A stretch of 64,000 bases of DNA, from the NCBI GenBank assembly GCA_903838355.1, contig CAILYC010000006.1, forward strand, positions 1 through 64,000, read 5' to 3'. The first letter of the stretch is position 1; each line of letters starts with the position of its first letter. Below the pieces are notes generated by a model. That model was not told the DNA's origin, made no database searches, and saw only the letters and a program-made list of their open reading frames with translations. Both the position numbers and the translations under genes were made by a program. This stretch comes from an uncultured Burkholderiales bacterium. GTDB lineage: Bacteria; Pseudomonadota; Gammaproteobacteria; Burkholderiales; Burkholderiaceae_C. Positions 12,076-24,068 of this stretch are shown here, one piece after another.

Positions 12076-12102
12076 AAAGGCTTCTTAGGAAGCCTTTTTT
12101 TT
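12076..12102 (+). terminator. Rho-independent terminator AAGGCTTC-TTAG-GAAGCCTT + T-run
   Basis: 8-bp perfect stem followed by T tract downstream of the RNA-binding protein gene. Confidence 0.9.
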
Positions 12103-12750
12103 CGCCTCGATAGACCCTTTGACCAGACCCTTGAGTTTTAGAATTTGCTTGGCATTGTCAAAATCCAAGCTCTGCGCACTGAAGGTGTCCGAACCCTTTT
12201 TGAGCACCACACTTTGGGTGGTTTTAACTTGGTCTGCATCGATTAAAAAATCCAGGAACTCACTTCTGAGCTCGAGGTCATCGGACCTGATGTGTCCAAC
12301 GCTTATAGGTCCATTTTTAATCACCACTGCTTGTCCAATGAGCTCAAACTCTGAGCCATCCATATTCGACAACGCTTGGTTGGCTGTCGCGCTGATCAGC
12401 TTATTTTGTTGGTCTATGCTTTGCAATCGGGGCTTTTGAATTTCCAATGTCTGTGTGTCTTCAAAGTGATTGGCCTGCTCGCCAAAAACAATGGATTGCA
12501 GGTGTCCATCTGCCTGGTAAGTTTTAACGGAAAAGTTTTTTAAAAAGTAATCGACCTCGTGTTTTACCGACGGCGTCAAAACCTCATCTTGAATTTCGGG
12601 CGTATTTTTGACCAGCCAATAAGACAACATGGCCAATACGCCCATGAGCAAAACAGGCACATAAGCCAAGACCAAATCCATGAACTGTCTTGCCCTTTGC
12701 CAAGGCGACAGGACTCTCGGGGCTACAGGCTCTGGTTTACTCAACGTCAT
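12085..12750 (-). CDS. lptC: LPS export ABC transporter periplasmic protein LptC
   Basis: Single N-terminal TM, YSFVKNTPE-like segment, LptC-like length; downstream of kdsC. Confidence 0.8.
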   Translation of the reverse strand: MTLSKPEPVAPRVLSPWQRARQFMDLVLAYVPVLLMGVLAMLSYWLVKNTPEIQDEVLTPSVKHEVDYFLKNFSVKTYQADGHLQSIVFGEQANHFEDTQTLEIQKPRLQSIDQQNKLISATANQALSNMDGSEFELIGQAVVIKNGPISVGHIRSDDLELRSEFLDFLIDADQVKTTQSVVLKKGSDTFSAQSLDFDNAKQILKLKGLVKGSIEAKKKAS

Positions 12751-13289
12751 GTCAAATAACCATTCAACAAAGTGTCATAGCGGCCTTGAGCCCTCAAAAT
12801 CAAGTCACACAACTCTCTCACAGCACCGTGTCCCCCGTTTTCTTGAGAGACCCAATGCACACGACTTCTGAGCTCGGGATGTGCGGTTTTGGGCGCACTC
12901 GACAGCCCGACCAAGTTCAAGATCGGCAAATCGGGCCAATCGTCACCCATTGCCGCCGCCTGAGACCAATCCAATCCATGGCGATTGAGAATGTCCTGCG
13001 CCAGGCGTCTTTTATCGCTCACATTCATGTGCAATTCTTGCACGCCCAAGTCAAGTGCACGGGCTTTCAAGCCTTCACTTCCCCGTCCCGAAATGATGGC
13101 CACCACCAGGCCCTCATCGATCAGGTACTTGAGGCCTTGTCCATCCAATGTGTTGAATGGCTTGAGGCTTTCACCTTGTGCCCCATAGTAAATGGTCCCA
13201 TCGGTCAACACACCATCCACATCCAAAAATACAATTTTTACCGCTCTCGCACTTTCAAAAAGCGAGGCGTCTATATTGAATTGGTGCAT
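12747..13289 (-). CDS. kdsC: 3-deoxy-D-manno-octulosonate 8-phosphate phosphatase (HAD, KdsC)
   Basis: FLDVDGVLTDGTIYY, IISGRGSEGLKARA, AAMGDDWPDLPIL. Confidence 0.92.
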   Translation of the reverse strand: MHQFNIDASLFESARAVKIVFLDVDGVLTDGTIYYGAQGESLKPFNTLDGQGLKYLIDEGLVVAIISGRGSEGLKARALDLGVQELHMNVSDKRRLAQDILNRHGLDWSQAAAMGDDWPDLPILNLVGLSSAPKTAHPELRSRVHWVSQENGGHGAVRELCDLILRAQGRYDTLLNGYLT

Positions 13290-13292
13290 GTT

Positions 13293-14273
13293 TTAGATCA
13301 CTTTGGCTTGCATGAGGTCGTGGCTATTCAAAGCACCACAAATTTTATGGTGCTCGTCGACCACAAAGATGCTGGTAATTTTATACCTCTCCATCATCTG
13401 CGCGGCTTCAACCGCCATTGCACTTTTTAAAATCACTTTGGGCGTCTTGCTCATCACGTCAACGGCTTTGAGTGCCCTCAGGTCCCGGCCGTTTTCCACC
13501 AAACGGCGCAAATCGCCATCGGTAAAAACACCCTCGATGGTCAACTCGGGTGAGACGATTGCACAAGCACCCAAGCCCTTGTCACTCATTTCTTTCATCA
13601 AAGCGGTAAATTCAGTGCTGTGATGAACACGGGGAACTTGATCCATCGCCCGCATCACATCACTGACCAAGGTGAGCAATCGCCTACCGAGAGCCCCACC
13701 TGGGTGAGACCTTGCAAAATCATCTTCTTTAAAACCTCGAGCCTCCAACAATGCAACTGCCAACGCATCCCCAATGGCCAATTGAACTGTGGTTGAGGCA
13801 GTCGGTGCCAAATTCAAAGGACAGGCCTCCTTTTCTACAGCGCTTTGCAAGACGTAATGAGCGTGCTGACCTAGCGTTGAGTCGACATTGGCCGTGATGG
13901 CGATGATCTGAACGCCAAGACGTTTGAAAACTGGTAATATTTTCGTCAGCTCTTCGCTTTCTCCACTGTTGGAGATGGCCAAAACAATGTCTTCGTTAAG
14001 AACCATGCCCAAATCACCGTGGCTGGCCTCGGCGGGATGAACAAACATCGCAGGCGTGCCAGTTGAGGCGAGTGTGGCCGCGATTTTGCGGCCAATGTGC
14101 CCGCTTTTACCCATCCCCATGACAACCACACGGCCTTTGTTGGCCAACATGGCCCTGACCGCCAAGACCCAGGTGTCATTGACTTTGAGACTTGCGCTTT
14201 GCAACGCTTGAGCTTCAATTTCTATGGTCTCGCGCAATCGTTGAGCCATTGCCGCCGAAGTAACTTTTTCCAT
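13293..14273 (-). CDS. kdsD: Arabinose-5-phosphate isomerase KdsD (KpsF/GutQ family)
   Basis: SIS domain GMGKSGHIGRKIAATLASTGTPAMFVHPAEASHGDLGM plus two CBS domains. Confidence 0.95.
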   Translation of the reverse strand: MEKVTSAAMAQRLRETIEIEAQALQSASLKVNDTWVLAVRAMLANKGRVVVMGMGKSGHIGRKIAATLASTGTPAMFVHPAEASHGDLGMVLNEDIVLAISNSGESEELTKILPVFKRLGVQIIAITANVDSTLGQHAHYVLQSAVEKEACPLNLAPTASTTVQLAIGDALAVALLEARGFKEDDFARSHPGGALGRRLLTLVSDVMRAMDQVPRVHHSTEFTALMKEMSDKGLGACAIVSPELTIEGVFTDGDLRRLVENGRDLRALKAVDVMSKTPKVILKSAMAVEAAQMMERYKITSIFVVDEHHKICGALNSHDLMQAKVI

Positions 14274-14303
14274 GGTGTACCTGTTGGATTAAATGAGTAT
14301 GTC

Positions 14304-15797
14304 CTATTTGCCGATGCAAAAGTTTGAAAATATCTCTCCCAATAAATCGTCTGAGCTGAATTCTCCGGTGACTTGACTCAACGCATTTTGAGCCAAACGC
14401 ATCTCTTCTGCAATCAAGTCAAAGTTTTTGTTTTTTGTTGTGGCTTGCAGCAACGCCGAATTCAAGTGATCAACAAGGTCTTGAAGGGATAAAAGGTGCC
14501 GTTGCCTGGCCATAAAGAGGTCTTCGCCCAAGTTCAAATCCCACCCCAAACCTTGCAAAATATTGCTTCGCAACATAGCGAGTCCCGCCCCAGTTTTGGT
14601 AGAAATCAACAACGGTGCTTGTTGATGGCCGCCCCATTCTTTGACCAAAGTCTTCAAGGGTTCTACTTCAGCATTTTGATCACTTAAATCACTTTTGTTC
14701 CAAATGTGCACAATGAGGGAATTGGCACCGATGTGTTTTTTGATTTTTTGATCAAGACCGATTTCTGCATTCCGATAGCTTGTTTCCTGGATTCGAGTAA
14801 GGTCGTGAACAAATAAAATCAATTGCGCTTGGCCCATTTCTTTCCAAGCCCTTTCTATGCCCAGCATTTCCACCACATCGTTATGAAGGCTCACATTCGC
14901 ATTGATACCTGCTGTATCGATCAAGTGAATGGGGATGCCCTCAATTTGAAGACTTTGCTGAACCAAGTCTCGGGTGGTGCCCGCAATATCGGTCACGATT
15001 GAGACATCTTGCTCGCACAATTGATTCATCAGCGAGCTTTTTCCAACATTGGGCTGCCCGACGATCACCGTTTTCAAACCCTCTTTGAGCAACGCACCTT
15101 GACGGGCTTTGGACAATATCTTTTTCGTTTGCTCAATGATCTCTTGGATATCATGCCTTGTTTTTTCAACCTCTCGGGCTTGCAGCTCCTCAATTTCTTC
15201 TTCTGGAAAATCAATCTGCGCTTCAATCATGACACGTGCGCGCGTGACTTGTTGTAATAGGCGATCAAGCTCTTTAGAAAATACGCCGGACAAAGAACGT
15301 GATGCACTTTTGGCCGCCAACTCGGTACTCGCATCAATCAAGTCCATGATCGATTCGGCCTTGATCAAATCTATTTTGTTATTCAAATAAGCGCGTTGGG
15401 TAAATTCACCTGGATTGGCCAAGCGCAGGTGGGGCAAGACGGTGACCGCTGAGGAGTCCCTTTGTTGATGCTCAACAGGATTCAATTGACTTGATACTTC
15501 CAAACACCGCTTGATGATTCTTTGAAGTACTTGTTGTCCTCCATGTCCTTGCAACTCTAAAACATCCTCGCCCGTGTAACTTTGAGGCGCCTGAAAATAC
15601 AAAGCCAAGACCTCATCAATGAGGTCTTGGCTTGAATCTTTGAGAGCAATAAACTGAGCCTGTCGAGCTATGAGCTTTTTACCCAATAATATTTGGGCGA
15701 ACCGTTCTAAATTTTTACCACTTAACCGAACAATGCCAATGGCCGCACGCCCTGGTGCAGTCGAGACTGCAATGATCGGGTCCGAGAGCGTTTGCAT
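14304..15797 (-). CDS. mnmE: tRNA modification GTPase MnmE
   Basis: DPIIAVSTAPGRAAIGIVRLSG, GQPNVGKSSLMN, C-terminal FCIGK. Confidence 0.97.
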   Translation of the reverse strand: MQTLSDPIIAVSTAPGRAAIGIVRLSGKNLERFAQILLGKKLIARQAQFIALKDSSQDLIDEVLALYFQAPQSYTGEDVLELQGHGGQQVLQRIIKRCLEVSSQLNPVEHQQRDSSAVTVLPHLRLANPGEFTQRAYLNNKIDLIKAESIMDLIDASTELAAKSASRSLSGVFSKELDRLLQQVTRARVMIEAQIDFPEEEIEELQAREVEKTRHDIQEIIEQTKKILSKARQGALLKEGLKTVIVGQPNVGKSSLMNQLCEQDVSIVTDIAGTTRDLVQQSLQIEGIPIHLIDTAGINANVSLHNDVVEMLGIERAWKEMGQAQLILFVHDLTRIQETSYRNAEIGLDQKIKKHIGANSLIVHIWNKSDLSDQNAEVEPLKTLVKEWGGHQQAPLLISTKTGAGLAMLRSNILQGLGWDLNLGEDLFMARQRHLLSLQDLVDHLNSALLQATTKNKNFDLIAEEMRLAQNALSQVTGEFSSDDLLGEIFSNFCIGK

Positions 15798-15808
15798 GAG
15801 CTGTCCAT

Positions 15809-17497
15809 TTAGCCCGTGACACCAAGTTTTTTATTGATCAACCATTGCTGACTGATCGATAAAATATTATTGGTCAACCAGTACAACACCAAGCCTGCGG
15901 GGAAGAAGAAAAACATCACGCTAAAGGCCAAGGGCATGATCCACATCATTTTGGCTTGAACAGGGTCGGGTGGCGTTGGATTGAGCATGGTTTGCAACAA
16001 AGACGTTGCCGTCATTAAAAAAGGCAAAATATAAAAGGGATCTGGTGCAGAAAGATCGTGAATCCAGCCTACCCAAGGGGTATTTCTCATCTCAACCGTT
16101 GAAAGCAACACCCAATACAAAGCCATAAATACCGGAATTTGAATGACAATGGGCAAACAGCCCCCCATTGGATTGACTTTTTCCTCCTTGTAAATCCTCA
16201 TCATTTCCATTTGTATTTGCTGAGGCTTGTCCTTCAATCGCTCTCTCATTTCTGTGATTTTGGGGCCTATGGCTTTCATCTTGGCCATGCTTTTATAGGC
16301 CTGGGCATTAATCCAAAAGAATGCCGCTTTGAGTAAAAGCACCAGAGCCACGATCGACCAACCCCAATTGCCAATCACGGTATTGATTTTATAAAGCAAC
16401 CAATACAAGGGTTTGGCCAATATGGTGAGCCATCCATAATCTTTTACCAGTTCAAGGCCCGGATACAAAATTTCTAATCTTTTCTCTTCCTGTGGTCCGA
16501 CATAAAAATGCGCTTTTGTTTGCACGGTTTGACCTGGAGCTATATCGCTGACATCACTGATCATTCCCACCGAATAAAGATTGGTGTCAATTTTTTTGGT
16601 AAAAATCTCTCTGGCGCGATTGTCATCAAAGAACCAAGCACTTGCATAATAGTGCTGCACCATGGCCACGTATCCCGACTCAGAATGGTCTTGAAAAGAT
16701 AGATTATTCTTTTCGATGTCTTTAAATTCGACCTTTTGATACTTCTTCTCAGCGGTATAAACAGCAGGCCCCGTGAAAGTGGAGTAAAAAGACGACTCCC
16801 CTTCTGGTTTGTTGCCGTCTCTCACAATTTGCACATATAGCTTGGGGTGAACTGGCTGTTGTGTTTGATTCACGATGGTGTTGCTCAACTCCACATCATA
16901 TTGCCCTGGCTTCAATGCCAAGGTTTTTTTCAGCTTAACACCACCCGCTTCAACGGTTTCAAAGGTGATGCGAGAGGGTAGGTCGCTGGCCTTGGATTCT
17001 TCTTGTGATACCAATTGCATCAAGGTTTTGTGGTTGGGGTAAGCATTGCTGCTTGATGCGCCAATCAAACCACTTTGTGCCAAATATATTCTTGATGCAT
17101 TTTGATCCAGCAACGTCACCAATTGTGTGTTGTCCTTGGGATCCGTTTGCTTTAACAATTTTGCTTTGACAATGGTCGCACCTTCCGAGCTGATGGTGAG
17201 TTCGATCACGTCGTTTTTTAATGTGTAAAGCTGTACGGGTGCCTCAGACGTTTTGGGGGTGGTTTGCTCTTTTCCTTGAATCAAAGAGGCCGCTGGAGCC
17301 GCCCCGGATTGGGGCAATTCATTGCTCGATGATGACATCGCTTGGGTTGGGTTGCTCACCGATGGCCCCACAACGGCAGGAGAATTCGCGGGAAAAAACA
17401 AAGGTTTGTTGCCGTTGTGCACTTGCCATTTGTCCCACAGCAACACCATTGAGAATCCAAAAATCACCCACAAAACGGTGCGCTTGATATCATTCAT
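15809..17497 (-). CDS. yidC: Membrane protein insertase YidC
   Basis: 562 aa; NPMGGCLPIVIQIPVFMALYWVLL; oriC cluster. Confidence 0.97.
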   Translation of the reverse strand: MNDIKRTVLWVIFGFSMVLLWDKWQVHNGNKPLFFPANSPAVVGPSVSNPTQAMSSSSNELPQSGAAPAASLIQGKEQTTPKTSEAPVQLYTLKNDVIELTISSEGATIVKAKLLKQTDPKDNTQLVTLLDQNASRIYLAQSGLIGASSSNAYPNHKTLMQLVSQEESKASDLPSRITFETVEAGGVKLKKTLALKPGQYDVELSNTIVNQTQQPVHPKLYVQIVRDGNKPEGESSFYSTFTGPAVYTAEKKYQKVEFKDIEKNNLSFQDHSESGYVAMVQHYYASAWFFDDNRAREIFTKKIDTNLYSVGMISDVSDIAPGQTVQTKAHFYVGPQEEKRLEILYPGLELVKDYGWLTILAKPLYWLLYKINTVIGNWGWSIVALVLLLKAAFFWINAQAYKSMAKMKAIGPKITEMRERLKDKPQQIQMEMMRIYKEEKVNPMGGCLPIVIQIPVFMALYWVLLSTVEMRNTPWVGWIHDLSAPDPFYILPFLMTATSLLQTMLNPTPPDPVQAKMMWIMPLAFSVMFFFFPAGLVLYWLTNNILSISQQWLINKKLGVTG

Positions 17498-17500
17498 TGA

Positions 17501-17737
17501 TCAATTCTTTTCATTAATATTTTTGGGGGGAACAGGATCGAGCCCGCCCAAACACAAAGGTTGGCAGCGACACACGCGGCGAAAGGTTAAATATGAACCC
17601 GTCCATGCGCCATGCGTTTGAATAGCCTCTAGACCGTATTGAGAGCATGAAGGATAAAAGCGACATGAAGGCGACAAAAAAGGACGAACACCATAACGAT
17701 AAAGTTGTATCAAACTCAAAAGTAAAAATTTACTCAC
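17501..17737 (-). CDS. yidD: Membrane protein insertion efficiency factor YidD
   Basis: LIQLYRYGVRPFLSPSCRFYPSCSQYGLEAIQTHG. Confidence 0.95.
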   Translation of the reverse strand: MSKFLLLSLIQLYRYGVRPFLSPSCRFYPSCSQYGLEAIQTHGAWTGSYLTFRRVCRCQPLCLGGLDPVPPKNINEKN

Positions 17738-18144
17738 GTTGTCTTGGCCTTGTCGAGCAACTCATGGAGCTCGGTCTTTACTTTTTTAACCAGTTCGGTA
17801 GATCTAGCACTTTTAAAATCTGTTTTCTTAATTTCTCTGCGCAAACGTATCACCATGGCTTGTTCAGAATTGAGCTTGCTTTGGTATTGCGAAACAACAG
17901 CAAAGATTTGCCTTTTGACGGCGTTTCTTGTCACGGCTCGTTTAGCCCATCGCTTTGGTACCAAGGCACCAAGCTTTTGCCCCCCACTTAAATCACGGCA
18001 AACCGATAAAAGCGCAGGCGTGGCCAAGCTTTGACTCAACAGGGTTTTTAAAGACACTTGATGTAAAACGAACCAACTTGTATGACAAGTTTGGCCCAAG
18101 GCCATCACCACTTGAAACTCTTCCCAAGAATACAGACGATTCAT
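17734..18144 (-). CDS. rnpA: Ribonuclease P protein component
   Basis: LGALVPKRWAKRAVTRNAVKRQIF; between yidD and rpmH. Confidence 0.92.
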   Translation of the reverse strand: MNRLYSWEEFQVVMALGQTCHTSWFVLHQVSLKTLLSQSLATPALLSVCRDLSGGQKLGALVPKRWAKRAVTRNAVKRQIFAVVSQYQSKLNSEQAMVIRLRREIKKTDFKSARSTELVKKVKTELHELLDKAKTT

Positions 18145-18165
18145 TTGAAGCGCCCGTTTTGACCT

Positions 18166-18300
18166 TTAGACAGCCAAGCGTTTGCGTCCCTTTGCACGCC
18201 TGGCATTGATCACCGCACGACCACCTCGGGTCTTCATGCGCACCAAAAAACCGTGTGTTCTGGATCTGCGTGTTTTTGAGGGTTGGTATGTTCTTTTCAT
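18166..18300 (-). CDS. rpmH: 50S ribosomal protein L34
   Basis: Manual translation [44 protein letters not shown]; absent from the supplied ORF track. Confidence 0.97.
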   Translation of the reverse strand: MKRTYQPSKTRRSRTHGFLVRMKTRGGRAVINARRAKGRKRLAV

Positions 18301-18486
18301 GGTATTTTCCTATTCAAATTGGACTCTTCCCATTAACAGGGAAACCTAGCATTATCGCAAAAATTAACGCCTTTGTATTGCCTTTTTTTAACATTCTCCT
18401 TGTGCGTGGCGTGTTTAATAAAAAAGCATTCTTTTCGCGGTGACATCTCCTTTTAGCTCGTTTTTTTAAGCTTTTTAAAGCTATTA

Positions 18487-18552
18487 ATTCTGTGGATAAT
18501 TTTTTAATAAAGGATGAAAAAATCAAGGTAAACTACAATCTATCCACAGAAT
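18487..18552. promoter_or_regulatory. DnaA-box inverted pair in dnaA promoter (TGTGGATAA ... CTATCCACA)
   Basis: 12-bp perfect inverted repeat ATTCTGTGGATA/TATCCACAGAAT containing one consensus DnaA box (18491-18499) and one 1-mismatch box (18540-18548). Confidence 0.75.
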
Positions 18553-18560
18553 AATAATCA

Positions 18561-19976
18561 ATGACGCTAGGCACGACACCCCCCTTCAACAGCAGTGAAA
18601 TTGCTTTTGACCAAAACTCATCGCTTTGGATGTTGTGCCTTCAACAATTGGCCCAAGAGTTGCCCGAACAACAGTTCAACACCTGGATCAAACCGCTAAA
18701 AGTTGATGTGGCCATGGACGGCTCCAAGGTCATTATTTGGATTGCCAATCGATTCAAGCTCGATTGGATCCGCGCACAATATTTGCAGCACCTCAGCACT
18801 TTGCTTGAAAAATTCAATGGTCAACCGATTAAATTGGAGCTTGCCTTGATTGCCAAGGAGCACCAACAAGGGTCTTTCAACGGCAGTAGACAAGCAGAGC
18901 CAGAGCTTAGCAACGACATTGCTGCTCCCCTGGATGACCCATTGCTCAATGGTCACAAGTCACGGCTCAATACGGCATTGACCTTTGACAGTTTGGTTGA
19001 AGGTACTGCCAATCGAATGGCGCGTGCTGCAGCCATGCATGTGGCCGGTATGCCAGGGCATCTCTACAACCCTTTATTCATTTATGGCGGGGTTGGTCTG
19101 GGTAAAACCCATTTGATTCATGCTGTGGGCAACAAGCTTTTGGCGGATAAACCTGACGCCAAAGTTTTGTACATTCACGCGGAACAATTTGTTTCTGATG
19201 TTGTAAAAGCCTATCAACGAAAGACTTTTGACGAATTCAAACATCACTACCATTCTTTGGATTTACTCTTGATTGATGATGTTCAGTTTTTTGCCAATAA
19301 AGACAGAACACAAGAAGAGTTTTTCAATGCATTTGAAGCTTTGCTTGCAAAGAAGTCTCACATCGTGATGACGAGTGACACTTACCCCAAAGGATTGGCC
19401 GATATCCATGAGCGGTTGGTCTCCCGATTTGACTCGGGATTGACCGTTGCAATTGAGCCTCCTGAGTTAGAGATGCGGGTTGCCATTTTAATCAGCAAGT
19501 CCCGCGCAGAAGGCACCGAAATGCCCGAAGAAGTTGCCTTTTTTGTTGCCAAAAACGTTCGCTCCAATGTTCGCGAACTCGAAGGAGCGCTTCGAAAAAT
19601 TTTGGCTTACTCAAGATTCAATCAAAAAGAAATTAATATTCAACTCGCCCGTGACGCTTTAAGAGATCTTTTATCCATTCAAAATCGTCAAATTTCAGTT
19701 GAAAATATTCAAAAAACTGTCGCCGATTACTACAAAATCAAAGTCGCTGACATGTATTCAAAAAAACGCCCCGCATCCATTGCCAAACCGCGTCAAATTG
19801 CAATGTATCTGGCCAAGGAATTAACTCAAAAAAGCTTGCCTGAAATTGGCGAGTTGTTTGGTGGTCGAGATCACACGACAGTTTTGCATGCTGTACGAAA
19901 AATCAGTGCTGAACGCCTTCAACTCAACGATCTCAACCAACAATTGCACGTTTTAGAACAAACTTTAAAAGGATAA
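18561..19976 (+). CDS. dnaA: Chromosomal replication initiator DnaA
   Basis: [43 protein letters not shown]. Confidence 0.99.
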   Translation: MTLGTTPPFNSSEIAFDQNSSLWMLCLQQLAQELPEQQFNTWIKPLKVDVAMDGSKVIIWIANRFKLDWIRAQYLQHLSTLLEKFNGQPIKLELALIAKEHQQGSFNGSRQAEPELSNDIAAPLDDPLLNGHKSRLNTALTFDSLVEGTANRMARAAAMHVAGMPGHLYNPLFIYGGVGLGKTHLIHAVGNKLLADKPDAKVLYIHAEQFVSDVVKAYQRKTFDEFKHHYHSLDLLLIDDVQFFANKDRTQEEFFNAFEALLAKKSHIVMTSDTYPKGLADIHERLVSRFDSGLTVAIEPPELEMRVAILISKSRAEGTEMPEEVAFFVAKNVRSNVRELEGALRKILAYSRFNQKEINIQLARDALRDLLSIQNRQISVENIQKTVADYYKIKVADMYSKKRPASIAKPRQIAMYLAKELTQKSLPEIGELFGGRDHTTVLHAVRKISAERLQLNDLNQQLHVLEQTLKG

Positions 19977-19979
19977 GGT

Positions 19980-20180
19980 TGTGTATAAAAAAAGAATAAC
20001 CAACAAGTTATCAACAAGCCCGAGCTAGTTTGAATAGTTGTTCATTGTTTCAAGCATTCATTTTTCAATCAATTCACCGTGTTAAACAATCCGCAAGCTG
20101 TTGATCTATCGATGTATTTGTCCCTTATGCACCGATTAGCTCAATGCTTATCTACTACTACTAATTTAATTAAATACATT
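19980..20180. promoter_or_regulatory. oriC: Candidate oriC: DnaA boxes, (CTA)4 DnaA-trio-like repeat and AT-rich tract
   Basis: TGTGTATAA (19980-19988, = TTATACACA), TTATCAACA (20008-20016), TTATGCACC (20125-20133), CTACTACTACTA (20152-20163), then AATTTAATTAAATACATT. Confidence 0.65.
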
Positions 20181-20191
20181 AAGAGGTTAAT

Positions 20192-21298
20192 GTGATCATC
20201 TTAAAAGCAACACAAGAAAAAATCTTATCCGTTCTTTTGTCTGTGAGCGGCATCGTTGAAAAGCGCCACACCATGCCAATTTTGTCCAACATTTTGTTGC
20301 ACAAATCGAATGGCAATATCCAATTTATTACCAGTGATTTGGAAATTCAAGTCCAAACCACTTGTGCATTGAACGGAGATGACGGTGACTTTTCAACCAC
20401 GATTGGTTCGCGCAAAATCATTGATGTGTTGCGCTCAATACCACCTGAGCAAACAGTCACACTTGAATCTAACCAAAATCGCGTAATTTTAAAAGCGGGT
20501 AAAAGTCGCTTCACATTGCAAACCATGTCGGCGGAAGATTTCCCCAAAGTCAAAGAAGCCAATTCATATGGTGCGAGCTTCACCTTGCCGCAAAAGATCT
20601 TTAAGCAGTTGCTCAGTCAAGTTTCTTTTTCAATGGCCGTTCACGACATTCGCTATTATTTAAATGGCATCTTATTTGTTGCTGAAGATAAAGAGGTGAG
20701 AATTGTGGCCACCGATGGACATCGCTTGGCTTATTCAAGTGCAAAAATTGAGGAGCCCGTTGCCAAGCAAGAGGTGATATTGCCCAGAAAAACTGTTTTA
20801 GAACTGTCAAGACTCTTGAGTGATCAAGAGGGAGATATTGTCATCAGCTTTGCAAGCAATCAAGCAAAATTTAAATTCAACGACATGGAATTTGTGAGCA
20901 AACTCGTTGAGGGTAAATTTCCCGATTACAACCGTGTTATTCCTAAAAAACAAAACAACACTGTTCTCATCAACCGTTTGAAATTATTGGCCTGTTTGCA
21001 AAGAACCGCAATTTTGACCAGCGACAAATTCAAAGGCGTTAGGATCAATATTGAAGCCAACGTTTTAAAAGTCTCCTCGAGCAACGCTGAGCAAGAAGAA
21101 GCGTTGGATGAGATTGACATTGAGTACAGTGGTCAAAACATTGAAATTGGTTTCAATGTGACTTATTTGATTGATGTTTTACTCAATATGGGACAAGAAA
21201 ATATTTCTTTTGATTTGCCCGATTCAACGAGTTCGGCTTTGATCACAATTCCTCAGGATGATTCCTTTAAGTATGTCGTGATGCCGATGAGAATTTAA
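20192..21298 (+). CDS. dnaN: DNA polymerase III beta subunit
   Basis: 368 aa, GTG start; MPILSNILL, VMPMRI C-terminus; after dnaA. Confidence 0.98.
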   Translation: MIILKATQEKILSVLLSVSGIVEKRHTMPILSNILLHKSNGNIQFITSDLEIQVQTTCALNGDDGDFSTTIGSRKIIDVLRSIPPEQTVTLESNQNRVILKAGKSRFTLQTMSAEDFPKVKEANSYGASFTLPQKIFKQLLSQVSFSMAVHDIRYYLNGILFVAEDKEVRIVATDGHRLAYSSAKIEEPVAKQEVILPRKTVLELSRLLSDQEGDIVISFASNQAKFKFNDMEFVSKLVEGKFPDYNRVIPKKQNNTVLINRLKLLACLQRTAILTSDKFKGVRINIEANVLKVSSSNAEQEEALDEIDIEYSGQNIEIGFNVTYLIDVLLNMGQENISFDLPDSTSSALITIPQDDSFKYVVMPMRI

Positions 21299-21308
21299 TT
21301 TATTTTAA

Positions 21309-23903
<2,595 letters not shown>

Positions 23904-23928
23904 GTCGCAGTCGCAGTCGCAGTCGCAG
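23904..23928. repeat. Hexanucleotide tandem repeat (GTCGCA)4
   Basis: GTCGCAGTCGCAGTCGCAGTCGCAG directly after the gyrB stop codon. Confidence 0.95.
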
Positions 23929-24068
23929 TGATGCGGCGACTCGGTGATTCGCGCGTCATGTCTGTGTAAACCGCAGGCCAGTCAGTGTGCTCAAATGATT
24001 TGACGATTTATCGATTTGGCGATTTCAAGACTTGGTGGTTTTATCCCCTCACGCCATCAATGCAAAGA

